A stretch of DNA of 7,674 nucleotides from Bacillota bacterium (lineage in GTDB: Bacteria > Bacillota > Clostridia > Christensenellales > SZUA-584): the NCBI GenBank assembly GCA_023396555.1, contig JAEWWC010000073.1, positions 1 through 7,674 on the forward strand, written 5' to 3'. Positions within the stretch are counted from its first letter, which is position 1. The number at the start of each line of letters is the position of its first letter. Shown here piece after piece: positions 1-6,128 of this stretch. The translations under genes were made by a program, and so were the position numbers. The notes beneath the pieces were generated by a model that was not told the origin of the DNA, made no database searches, and was given only the letters and a program-made list of their open reading frames with translations.

Positions 1-1785
1 GCCGCACACATGGTTGTAGAAGCTCCGTTCCGCGTCCGTGTACTGCTGGTATCCTTTCGGTGCCCCGGTCTTCAACGTAATAAACTGCAGGCCAATCGGA
101 CTGATCATGGCACGAACGGATACTGTAGTGGATTCGAGTGTATCCACCAGAGTCGGATTCGGTGGATCAGTCGGCTTCTCGGTCGGCTTCTCGGTCGGTT
201 TCTCAGTCGGTTTCTCAGTCGGCTTCGTAGTCGGTTCCGCAGTCGGTTCCGCAGTCGGTTCCGTGGTTGGTTTTGTGGTCGGTTTTGTGGTTGGTTTCGT
301 GGTCGGGTTTGGCGTTGCCGTCGGCGCAGGGGTCGGTGTCGGCTCTCCGTATATGGGCAGCTTCGCGTCCGCGTCCAGTTTGGCCTTCACCTTTGAGAGC
401 ACGCTCTTTGCTCCCCTGCGCACCGCGCCGGACTCCAGCGCATTCCATTTGGATATGATTGTGCTGGGCACAAAATCCTTATAAACCGGCACATCCACAC
501 CATAGACGTCATTTATCAGCTTCACACGGGCGTTCTGATCCGTCAGACAAAAGCTCCAGTTATATACCATGCGCTGCTGCCCGCCCATGGAATGGATGCG
601 GATATTCTTGCTGTCCACGTTGTACGCAAACGCGGCCAACCCCGCTGTCTGTGCCAGCGTGGTGTTGGTATACAAATTCCCGTCAAACGCGCCCATCAGA
701 TCGGGTATCTTGACAAGTAGGTTTGCTGCTTTGAGCTTATCGAATATCGCCACCAGCATACGTTTCTGCCGGTCGACGCGATTCTTGTCGCCCGATAACT
801 CTCCCAGCTCCTTGCGCACGCGCAGATAATCCAGCACCCCCTGGCCATCCAGATGCTGCAGACCTTTCTTGTATGAGCGACCCTGCATCATGAAATCGAC
901 ATCCACATTATAATCTACGCCATCAATGGTGTCCGCGAGGCCTTTAACGGCGTTCATGTCTACCGCATAATAGTAGTCCACCGGTATCCCGCCCAGCATC
1001 CATTCGGCTGATTCGCAGACCTTATTGAACCCGCCCTCGGTAGGCCATCCACCCCCGCAGTCGATGGAAGCGTTGAGCTTATATCTTCCCTTTACCCCGG
1101 GGATCTCCGAATATGTATCACGCGGAAGCGAAATCATATCCACTGTGCCTGTATCGGTGTTTATTGCCAGCACCAGCATGACGTCCGCATGGAAGGCCTT
1201 TTTGCCGTTCCATGTATCCCGCTCCACCGCATGGTCCACACCGATCAGCAGCACGTTGACTATTTTGTTCAGCAGGGACATATCCGCCTGAGAGAGCAAA
1301 TTATCATACTCATTGGGTGTCGGCGAAATGCTGTCGGTCATATCGGCGGCATCCTCAGTCTGTCCTTGCGTTGGAGACTGTGTTTTCATTACGGGCCGTT
1401 CAAACTGCTGCGCAACATTTTCAAATTGGCCCATGGGGTTTTGCAGTATGGCGTAAGCATATGCCCCGCTGCCGATCATTAAAACCAGTACTGCGCCCAG
1501 CACGCTGATAAGAATCTTTTTCTTCAGGCTCCATGGCTGACGTATACGTCCGGCAGGCTTTGAGACAATTCTATCCGGCATAAATTCGAATATCTCTTGC
1601 TGCTCCGCTAAGTCCTTGCTTTTGAGCCTCTTTTTCAATCTCCGGAAGTAGCGTGATTGTTCGGCCGGCTGTTCGGAGATGTTTACCGGGTCGATCTCGG
1701 GTGTTTCCTCCAGATCCGGAGTGTCTTTGTGCCCTGCAAATACTTGGTTTACCTTGTTCCAAAAACGTGCAATAAGGGTTTTCAT
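1..1785 (-). CDS. LytR-CpsA-Psr (LCP) family protein, C-terminal end cut off by the window edge
   Basis: LCP proteins transfer undecaprenyl-linked glycopolymers (teichoic acid, capsule) onto peptidoglycan at the outer membrane face. The frame is open for 595 codons from the ATG at 1785-1783 to the left edge. Seen in order: a charged cytoplasmic N-terminus (1-90), one membrane segment (about 91-113), a linker, then the LCP domain (about 176-345). The domain opens with VNVLLIGVD and has SLPRD (219-223), R322/R324, D333, R336 and R339-Q340, which fit the conserved Arg/Asp pattern that binds the lipid pyrophosphate. A PT-rich stretch (about 482-495) leads into eleven tetrapeptide repeats (496-539) and a further segment from 540 that continues out of the window. 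An AGGAAG site lies five bases before the ATG. It is divergent from the amidase at 2134. The LCP call is firm; the polymer it attaches cannot be told. Confidence 0.93.
   Translation of the reverse strand, partial: MKTLIARFWNKVNQVFAGHKDTPDLEETPEIDPVNISEQPAEQSRYFRRLKKRLKSKDLAEQQEIFEFMPDRIVSKPAGRIRQPWSLKKKILISVLGAVLVLMIGSGAYAYAILQNPMGQFENVAQQFERPVMKTQSPTQGQTEDAADMTDSISPTPNEYDNLLSQADMSLLNKIVNVLLIGVDHAVERDTWNGKKAFHADVMLVLAINTDTGTVDMISLPRDTYSEIPGVKGRYKLNASIDCGGGWPTEGGFNKVCESAEWMLGGIPVDYYYAVDMNAVKGLADTIDGVDYNVDVDFMMQGRSYKKGLQHLDGQGVLDYLRVRKELGELSGDKNRVDRQKRMLVAIFDKLKAANLLVKIPDLMGAFDGNLYTNTTLAQTAGLAAFAYNVDSKNIRIHSMGGQQRMVYNWSFCLTDQNARVKLINDVYGVDVPVYKDFVPSTIISKWNALESGAVRRGAKSVLSKVKAKLDADAKLPIYGEPTPTPAPTATPNPTTKPTTKPTTKPTTEPTAEPTAEPTTKPTEKPTEKPTEKPTEKPTDPPNPTLVDTLESTTVSVRAMISPIGLQFITLKTGAPKGYQQYTDAERSFYNHVCG
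169..300 (-). repeat. Eleven tandem 12-base repeats encoding (T/E/A)(K/E)PT tetrapeptides
   Basis: Eleven exact-length 12-base units lie within the LCP gene. In coding order they read TKPT three times, TEPT, AEPT twice, TKPT, then EKPT four times. Every unit keeps Pro-Thr and varies mostly at the first two residues. The unit length is a multiple of three, so gain or loss of copies would keep the frame. The protein stretch should be extended and wall-spanning or O-glycosylated, as is usual for Pro/Thr linkers; that is inference. The VGF-rich or SRF-rich open frames on the plus strand here are shadows of this repeat. Confidence 0.92.
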
Positions 1786-1841
1786 AGATTCTTCCTGCGC
1801 TTAACTATATCTTAAGACGGTCTGCAATGGTTGTCCGGCAA

Positions 1842-1858
1842 ACCGGCTTTTTATATCA
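1842..1858 (-). promoter_or_regulatory. Second extended -10 element, near-copy of the main LCP promoter core
   Basis: Read on the minus strand, this 17-base element is TGATATAAAAAGCCGGT. It differs by one base from the -10 and start region of the upstream promoter, TGATATAATAAGCCGGT (1995-1979). It carries an extended -10 (TGA then TATAAA) and a weak -35 candidate, TTCTGA, 17 bases upstream. If active, it would give a short leader of about 58 bases before the LCP gene. The alternative reading is a pair of binding sites for one regulator. Confidence 0.4.
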
Positions 1859-1986
1859 TACCGGAATATGCATCAGAATATGCCCGTTAAACGGAGATTT
1901 TATTGTTATTAAGAGTGTGAATTTTTGCGTATTATGTCGATTTTTGTCTGGTAATTTCGTTTAATATTATTATATTTTACCGGCTT

Positions 1987-2014
1987 ATTATATCAATATT
2001 GCTTGTATTGTCAA
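1987..2014 (-). promoter_or_regulatory. Strong sigma-A-type promoter for the LCP gene
   Basis: On the minus strand a perfect -35 box TTGACA (2014-2009) is followed by a 16-base spacer and a perfect -10 box TATAAT (1992-1987). TGA directly before the -10 box makes it an extended -10 as well. Transcription should start near 1980, leaving an unusually long leader of about 195 bases before the LCP start codon. The palindrome GTATTG-T-CAATAC straddles the -35 box and is a possible repressor site. Confidence 0.75.
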
Positions 2015-2133
2015 TACGATCAGTGCTTTTCATCCACTTCAATAATATACTGTATTATCTATATGCAATTCTTCGATTCTATTAAAACCGGCTGCTTCAT
2101 ACATATAGATTAGCGCTGCCTAAGGAGTTCCGC

Positions 2134-3264
2134 ATGTACGTGATCAAGGCTATAAAAAAAACAACGCTTATCGGATATGCTTCTCTTATTTTTTTTATTG
2201 CCGTATTATCTTTTTTACTTGGGATGGTCCAAAATGACGGGCTGGAAACCATAGCGCAGTATGAGCCGGAGCCGGACTGGGCTGCCGTACTGGCCTCTCT
2301 GTATTCTCAGCGGGACAGATGCGTGTTGTCCGGTGATACAGATACGCTGAAAGCCATGTTTCTGACGGAAGAACGCAACGGGCAGTGGGCATACGAAAAC
2401 GAAGTGTTTCGGTCGCGGTATCTGAAAAACTGGGCAGAAAAACAGGGGGTTCGTCTGCTGGATATCAGCAGCCGCATCTCCATAGTGCGCAGTAAAGCTG
2501 TAGGCCGGGGCTATGCGTTTTATCTGATAGTATCCACCGAATACTCCTATGCGTACTCCGACGACCCGGAGTCATTCAACATGTTTCGCATGGGCAGTTA
2601 CCATTCAATTGATTTGATTCCCGGGGAGAACGAGAACGATTGGATCATCAGCCGCGAGTGGTACGACGATCCGATGACAAAATCGTTCAAAGCCGATATC
2701 TACACACCTGAAATGACCGAATTCATCGCCGCCCATGCCCCAGCTGACCTCGCAGGCTTGAGCGACGCCCGAAAAGCTACAGTCCAATATGCGGACGCCT
2801 ACTGCGGTGCCGCTTCGGACGGCAGTAACGGTTACAAGTACAACGAAGAATACACGGACTACAATCCGCTGGGCGGCAACTGCGCGAACTTTGCTTCACA
2901 GGCGCTGTACGAAGGCGGCGGGTTCAAGAAAAACAGCAAGTGGAATTACAAAGCGGGCAAGGGAAGCCGCGCCTGGGTCAATGCTCAGGGCTTAAAAGAC
3001 TACCTGCTGTACAGCGGGCGTGGTTCTCAGCTGGCACGCGGCAAATATCCCGATGTGTACAAGGCTGCGTTTGACCTGCGGCCCGGCGACATCATCGCCT
3101 ATGCCTACAAAGGCGACGTAAGCCATATATCCATCGTGACCGGCCAGGACTCCAAGGGCTATCCGCTGGTGAATTCTCACAATCTGGACCGCTACCGCGT
3201 CCCGTGGGACATCGGCTGGAACACCAACAGCTATTCATTCTATCTGATACACGTGAATTATTGA
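2134..3264 (+). CDS. Membrane-anchored Amidase_6-type hydrolase with an N-terminal accessory domain
   Basis: The 376-residue protein starts at an ATG six bases after AAGGAG (2122-2127). Residues 9-31 form one membrane anchor, so the rest should lie outside the membrane. Residues about 40-185 form an accessory domain rich in aromatics, ending in WYDDP, often seen before Amidase_6 domains in Bacillota and possibly NTF2-like. Residues about 212-376 match the Amidase_6 (putative amidase) family: a Tyr/Ala-rich first helix, NCANFASQ with the likely nucleophile C250, GGG before a Trp-rich stretch, GDIIAY, SHISIVTG with H331, and NSHN with N347 and H349. This Cys/His arrangement is papain-like, as in NlpC/P60 and CHAP enzymes. 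The substrate is probably a peptidoglycan stem peptide or an amide bond, but no member's reaction can be read from the sequence. It is divergent from the LCP gene, consistent with an envelope role. Confidence 0.85.
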   Translation: MYVIKAIKKTTLIGYASLIFFIAVLSFLLGMVQNDGLETIAQYEPEPDWAAVLASLYSQRDRCVLSGDTDTLKAMFLTEERNGQWAYENEVFRSRYLKNWAEKQGVRLLDISSRISIVRSKAVGRGYAFYLIVSTEYSYAYSDDPESFNMFRMGSYHSIDLIPGENENDWIISREWYDDPMTKSFKADIYTPEMTEFIAAHAPADLAGLSDARKATVQYADAYCGAASDGSNGYKYNEEYTDYNPLGGNCANFASQALYEGGGFKKNSKWNYKAGKGSRAWVNAQGLKDYLLYSGRGSQLARGKYPDVYKAAFDLRPGDIIAYAYKGDVSHISIVTGQDSKGYPLVNSHNLDRYRVPWDIGWNTNSYSFYLIHVNY

Positions 3265-3475
3265 CCACTTCCCTGATTATCTTTTGATCCTGTCTGCAAG
3301 GCAACCGGATCGCAGGCACGGAACAATATTTCCATATCATCCCGTAATTTTCTAATGTCGGCGTGTATTGCCACCGCACCGATTGCGGGTTATAATGACT
3401 GTATCTTTAATTCTCCGTTGTATCATACACACGGTTTGAACGAAGCCTAATTCGCAGCAGACATGGGGGAGCATA
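3265..3475 (+). other. Gap between amidase and PAS genes, no clear terminator
   Basis: The gap holds the promoter of the next gene at 3368-3396. A weak inverted pair (TGTCTGC and GCAGGCA, within about 3291-3320) lies shortly after the amidase stop, but it has a wobble pair and no T tract, so I do not call it a terminator. Nothing else is recognisable. Confidence 0.5.
3368..3396 (+). promoter_or_regulatory. Sigma-A-type promoter for the PAS/degenerate GGDEF gene
   Basis: TTGCCA (3368-3373), a 17-base spacer and a perfect TATAAT (3391-3396) form a near-consensus housekeeping promoter. The start of transcription would be near 3403, about 73 bases before the ATG. It shows that this gene can be expressed separately from the amidase. 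Confidence 0.75.
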
Positions 3476-4414
3476 ATGAAGGACAGTTATTTTTCCGCAC
3501 TCTATAAACATGCGCCCGTGGGTATCGCAGTACTCGGTGGCGATATGAAGATCATCAACATCAACCCTTTTCTGCTTGCGCTCTTTTCTCTGACCCCAAA
3601 GCATTATAAGGATCATTCCCTTGGCCGGGTTCTGCGGTGCGCATCCGTCCACCGCACTGATCAAACGTGCGGGGAAACACCCGACTGCGCCGTATGCCAG
3701 CTGTGGCAAAGCTTCACCCATGTGCAGAAAACGGGGGAGCCTGTGCGCAGCGCCGTCACAAATCACACTTTTGTGATCGGCAGCATGCCCATTATGAAGA
3801 CGCTGCGTTACAGCATGAGCATAGTTGAGGCAGCTCAGGGAACGCGGACCATCGCTTCCTTTGCAGACATCTCCCGGGAAAAGCAATATGAACAGCTGCT
3901 CACACGCGAGCTGGACCTCCAAACTGTTCCGGGCACTGTCAACCGGCAAAACTTGATCGGTATTGTGGCAGGTCTCATGCATAAGGCCGGCTCCGACAAT
4001 ACGGTTTCCATTGGCATGGCGGCTGTTGAAGGTTTAAGTGAATCAGAATCATATAACGGCTTGACGAGTCGCGATGTGCTGAACCGTTTTGCAGAAATAG
4101 CCCGCCAGTGTACACGCCGGCATGATATCATCGGCCATCCCGGGAACAATTTGTTTCTTTTTGTATTTCCGGGAGCCGGCATCCTCATGGCTGAAACCAT
4201 CACCCGCCGCATCCATGATACGATGGACGCCGTGTTTGGCGCACAGGGCATCCACGGCATCAGCTTTTCAGCCGGCTTTATGGAACTGAAGACTGCGCAG
4301 CTTGCCAGCCTCACCAGCAGCGATATACTCCGTACCGTGGACGGGTGTCTGGACACCGCAAAAAAGAGAAGCGGCATGTTTGTATCCCCGGAATTAACGG
4401 CGCTGCTGAAATAA
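3476..4414 (+). CDS. PAS sensor protein with a degenerate GGDEF domain that keeps the RxxD I-site
   Basis: The 312-residue soluble protein starts at an ATG four bases after GGGGGAG. Residues about 7-134 form a PAS domain (YFSALYKHAPVGIAVL opening, DISREK ending) with a cysteine cluster, C55, H59, C65, C71 and C74, like PAS domains that carry a C-x5-C-x2-C insert and might bind metal or sense redox state. A short helix (about 134-148) leads to a GGDEF-fold domain (148-303). PGTVNR (152-157) stands where active cyclases have LTGLxNR. The signature is GNNLF (223-227) instead of GGDEF, so cyclase activity is very unlikely. R214 and D217 form an RxxD motif exactly five residues before it, the spacing of the c-di-GMP inhibitory site. 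A receptor role as for PelD is therefore plausible inference. No output domain or membrane segment follows. Confidence 0.78.
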   Translation: MKDSYFSALYKHAPVGIAVLGGDMKIININPFLLALFSLTPKHYKDHSLGRVLRCASVHRTDQTCGETPDCAVCQLWQSFTHVQKTGEPVRSAVTNHTFVIGSMPIMKTLRYSMSIVEAAQGTRTIASFADISREKQYEQLLTRELDLQTVPGTVNRQNLIGIVAGLMHKAGSDNTVSIGMAAVEGLSESESYNGLTSRDVLNRFAEIARQCTRRHDIIGHPGNNLFLFVFPGAGILMAETITRRIHDTMDAVFGAQGIHGISFSAGFMELKTAQLASLTSSDILRTVDGCLDTAKKRSGMFVSPELTALLK

Positions 4415-4456
4415 TACAATTTCAAGCGATAAAGTCGTCATACACCGCACTTCCGA

Positions 4457-4485
4457 TTGCTATACGGCCCCTTTTTTGTTATCAT
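4457..4485 (+). promoter_or_regulatory. Probable promoter for the DUF975 gene
   Basis: TTGCTA (4457-4462), a 17-base spacer and TATCAT (4480-4485) match sigma-A consensus at four and five of six positions. Transcription would start near 4492, about 24 bases before the ATG, giving a very short leader. The C4T6 run sits inside the spacer. Confidence 0.5.
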
Positions 4486-4506
4486 ATAACCAATATATGA
4501 AAGGGG
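4468..4506 (+). promoter_or_regulatory. Inverted repeat that covers the DUF975 ribosome binding site
   Basis: CCCCTTT (4468-4471 and 4472-4474) is the exact complement of AAAGGGG (4500-4506), which is the ribosome binding site nine bases before the ATG. The intervening 25 bases contain a further small pairing, GTTAT with ATAAC. In RNA read through from the upstream gene this could mask the ribosome binding site. In RNA made from the promoter at 4457-4485 the left arm would be absent. Function is inferred. Confidence 0.4.
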
Positions 4507-4515
4507 TATTATTAT

Positions 4516-5124
4516 ATGTATATCCGTTCCGAGCTTAAAAATCGGGCTAAAGCAATGTTCAGATCACAGTACGGCGAATCGATCGGGGCCTATATTCTGT
4601 TTGTGCTGATCATCGGTGCATCAAGCTTTACGTTTGTGGGGCCGTTATTGCTTTTTCCTCCCTTGGTCGTGGGATACTCCGCCTTTTGCCTGAACGTGTG
4701 GCGTGGGGGACGAGGAGATATCAACTACATGTTTTCCCGGGGCTTTTCGGACTATGGCCGCAGTCTGGGCGGCATACTGTGGATGGAGCTGTTCATCTTC
4801 CTGTGGTCACTGCTGTTCATCGTCCCCGGTATCGTCAAATCCTTCGCCTATTCGATGACGCCGTACATACTGGCTGACTGTCCAAACGTCCGCCCCACGG
4901 AGGCGCTCAAGCTCTCCATGCGCATGACACAAGGCCACAAGGGCAAAATATTCTGCCTGTGCCTGAGCTTCATTGGCTGGTGGCTGCTGTCTGCACTTAC
5001 CTGTAATATACTTGGCCTACTGTATGTCGGTCCTTACATGAATACCAGCATGGCGGGCATGTACGACACGCTCCGCCACGATGCGCTGACACGCGGCGTG
5101 ATCCGTCCCGAAGAACTGGCTTAA
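4516..5124 (+). CDS. DUF975 family integral membrane protein
   Basis: The 202-residue protein is mostly hydrophobic with membrane segments at about 24-40, 42-60, 86-107 and 145-170. The family hallmarks are visible: an N-terminal R-x-LKNRAKA helix, VPGIVKSFAYSM (103-114) with YILADCPNV after it, LSMRMTQGHKGKIF (133-146) and a following FIGWWLL segment, then GPYMNTSMAGMYD near the end. DUF975 proteins are widespread in Bacillota; their function is unknown, and none is proposed here. The ATG is nine bases after AAGGGG. Length is normal for short family members. It follows the PAS gene by 101 bases and probably has its own promoter. Confidence 0.85.
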   Translation: MYIRSELKNRAKAMFRSQYGESIGAYILFVLIIGASSFTFVGPLLLFPPLVVGYSAFCLNVWRGGRGDINYMFSRGFSDYGRSLGGILWMELFIFLWSLLFIVPGIVKSFAYSMTPYILADCPNVRPTEALKLSMRMTQGHKGKIFCLCLSFIGWWLLSALTCNILGLLYVGPYMNTSMAGMYDTLRHDALTRGVIRPEELA

Positions 5125-5223
5125 GGCTTACCGCATACGCAACGGTTATGAGCCTGACGCTTAAAGTGGTCCGGCGGCTTGGTTATGTTATGTCTTTAGC
5201 AAAATAAAACACTCGAACATATT
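5125..5223 (+). other. Gap after DUF975 with a possible imperfect hairpin
   Basis: Starting at the stop codon, AGGCT (5124-5128) and ACCG (5130-5133) can pair with CGGT (5143-5146) and AGCCT (5151-5155) across an internal loop. There is no T tract after it, so it is not a standard terminator. The rest is AT-rich with no convincing promoter; the best pair, TTTAGC and CATATT 17 bases apart just before 5224, is weak. Confidence 0.35.
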
Positions 5224-5243
5224 AAAAGCCCTGCGGGGCTTTT
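5224..5243 (+). terminator. Rho-independent terminator after DUF975, just before the small zinc-knuckle gene
   Basis: AAAAGCCC, loop TGCG and GGGCTTTT form a perfect eight-pair stem ending in a T tract. It should end DUF975 transcription. The symmetry means it could act on both strands. It stands only 19 bases before the next start codon, so it may also act as an attenuator in that gene's leader. Confidence 0.8.
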
Positions 5244-5262
5244 CCACTGAACGGAGGTCTAA

Positions 5263-5475
5263 ATGGTCTGTACAAGATGCGGCAGCCCCAATGTATTCGT
5301 CACTGCGGTGGCGGAACAGCGTCCACGCGGCTGCCTGCTGACACTGCTGTACATTTTCTTGCTCTGCATCCCCATCATCGGCTGGATCGCACTGTTTTTC
5401 CTGATTCGCGGACGGCGCTCCAAAACAGTGACTTATGCCGTGTGCCAGACTTGCGGCAAGAGAAAGCGGGTGTAA
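5263..5475 (+). CDS. Small membrane protein with two CxxC zinc-knuckle halves
   Basis: The 70-residue protein starts at an ATG five bases after a strong GGAGG (5253-5257). C3 and C6 form an N-terminal CTRC knuckle; C61 and C64 form a matching C-terminal CQTC knuckle. Between them lies one hydrophobic segment (about 24-48), followed by RGRR. The order knuckle, hydrophobic segment, knuckle is like that of LITAF-type domains, where both halves join into one zinc ribbon and the hydrophobic part dips into the membrane. That analogy is from topology only. The start and coding status are supported by the strong ribosome binding site and the paired cysteines. Its role is unknown. Terminators stand on both sides, so it is a unit by itself. 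Confidence 0.78.
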   Translation: MVCTRCGSPNVFVTAVAEQRPRGCLLTLLYIFLLCIPIIGWIALFFLIRGRRSKTVTYAVCQTCGKRKRV

Positions 5476-5514
5476 TCTCCGCCGGAGCAGCCGCCGGACT
5501 AATATCGCCGACTA

Positions 5515-5544
5515 AAATGCCGCCCCGCTACTGAGGCGGCATTT
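5515..5544. terminator. Shared terminator hairpin between convergent genes
   Basis: AAATGCCGCC (5515-5524) pairs perfectly with GGCGGCATTT (5535-5544) around a ten-base loop. On the plus strand it follows the zinc-knuckle gene by 39 bases and leads into ATTTGTT. On the minus strand it follows the ferritin-like gene by 16 bases and leads into CATTTTAG. It can serve both genes. Confidence 0.82.
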
Positions 5545-5560
5545 GTTATCCCCGGAGATG

Positions 5561-6121
5561 CTAGACCCCGCATCTGTTTTTGCTGAAAAGGTAATTATAC
5601 AATCCCAGATGCCGCAGTTCGTCGGTGATGATCTCCGTCATCATGTTGATATGCCGCCGGTTCCGCATCGCAAACAGCACTCTCCGATATTTGACCACAG
5701 CGCTTTGTTCGCCCAGCAGCGCTTTTTTCAGCCCCTCACAATAAGAAGCGGGCTGTTCGAACGGAGCCGACTTTACCGGTGGCAGCTTTTCTCCGGTAAT
5801 GTCAAAATAGAGCTGGCGAAACAGCTTGAAGTGCTTCATCTCATCGTTTCTTATACCATCAATAATATCCCTGTCCTCCTGGGATGGCGCAATGCTGATC
5901 AGGTATTCATAAGACGCTCTGTCCTCCGCTTCTCCCTCAGTGGCCTGCCTGACAGTGATCAGCGCAGCTTCCAGATTTGTGCGTGCGTTATATGGGTCCT
6001 CCCTCACGGTCGGCGGCGCAGGCATTCCATATTCCGGTATGTTTCCTTGTATGTTTTCCATCACCCATTTGGCCCAACTATTGTTTTCAGGATACCCTCC
6101 GGGGTATACACTGTAATCCAT
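5561..6121 (-). CDS. Ferritin-like (rubrerythrin-type) di-iron protein
   Basis: The protein has 186 residues from the ATG at 6121-6119, chosen because AGGAGG lies seven bases before it; an in-frame GTG two codons upstream would be only one base from that site. An N-terminal tail rich in Pro, Gly, Tyr and Trp (1-40) is followed by a four-helix bundle. Likely iron ligands are complete: E64 with Y71 in helix 1, E94-x2-H97 in helix 2, E138 in helix 3 and E168-x2-H171 in helix 4. There is no C-terminal rubredoxin domain, so it is not a classical rubrerythrin. Such stand-alone proteins in Clostridia are linked to iron or peroxide handling, or to the spore coat. The tail and a sigma-K-like upstream element make a spore role possible but unproven. 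No signal peptide is seen. Confidence 0.82.
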   Translation of the reverse strand: MDYSVYPGGYPENNSWAKWVMENIQGNIPEYGMPAPPTVREDPYNARTNLEAALITVRQATEGEAEDRASYEYLISIAPSQEDRDIIDGIRNDEMKHFKLFRQLYFDITGEKLPPVKSAPFEQPASYCEGLKKALLGEQSAVVKYRRVLFAMRNRRHINMMTEIITDELRHLGLYNYLFSKNRCGV

Positions 6122-6128
6122 ACTCACA

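Larger units (their letters stand above)
1786..2133. promoter_or_regulatory. AT-rich divergent regulatory region between the LCP and amidase genes
   Basis: There is no gene in these 348 bases. The region holds the strong LCP promoter (1987-2014), a second extended -10-like copy (1842-1858), and a 13-base palindrome, GTATTG-T-CAATAC (2005-2017), that overlaps the LCP -35 box. The heptamer ACCGGCT occurs three times (1842, 1979, 2087). For the amidase on the plus strand I see only weak -10-like sequences (TATACT at 2046-2051, TATTAT at 2053-2058) without a good -35 box, so its start site is uncertain. The amidase may need an activator or another sigma factor. Confidence 0.6.

Noticed and set aside
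169..300. CRISPR array or satellite repeat
   Set aside because: Units are 12 bases with no spacers, and they translate in frame as a PT-rich linker.
10..484. Plus-strand open frames with Val-Gly-Phe or Ser-Arg-Phe repeats
   Set aside because: They are antisense readings of the LCP repeat; the minus-strand frame runs 595 codons with a clear LCP domain.
3291..3320. Terminator after the amidase gene
   Set aside because: The stem has a wobble pair and a 14-base loop, and no T tract follows.
3407..3982. 191-codon minus-strand open frame
   Set aside because: It is antisense to the PAS gene, has no recognisable domain, and the plus strand there has a promoter, ribosome binding site and domains.
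3835..4425. 196-codon minus-strand open frame
   Set aside because: It is antisense to the degenerate GGDEF domain and has a low-complexity, unstructured composition without family motifs.
6122..6127. GTG start two codons upstream for the ferritin-like gene
   Set aside because: It is one base from AGGAGG, whereas the ATG has a normal seven-base spacing.
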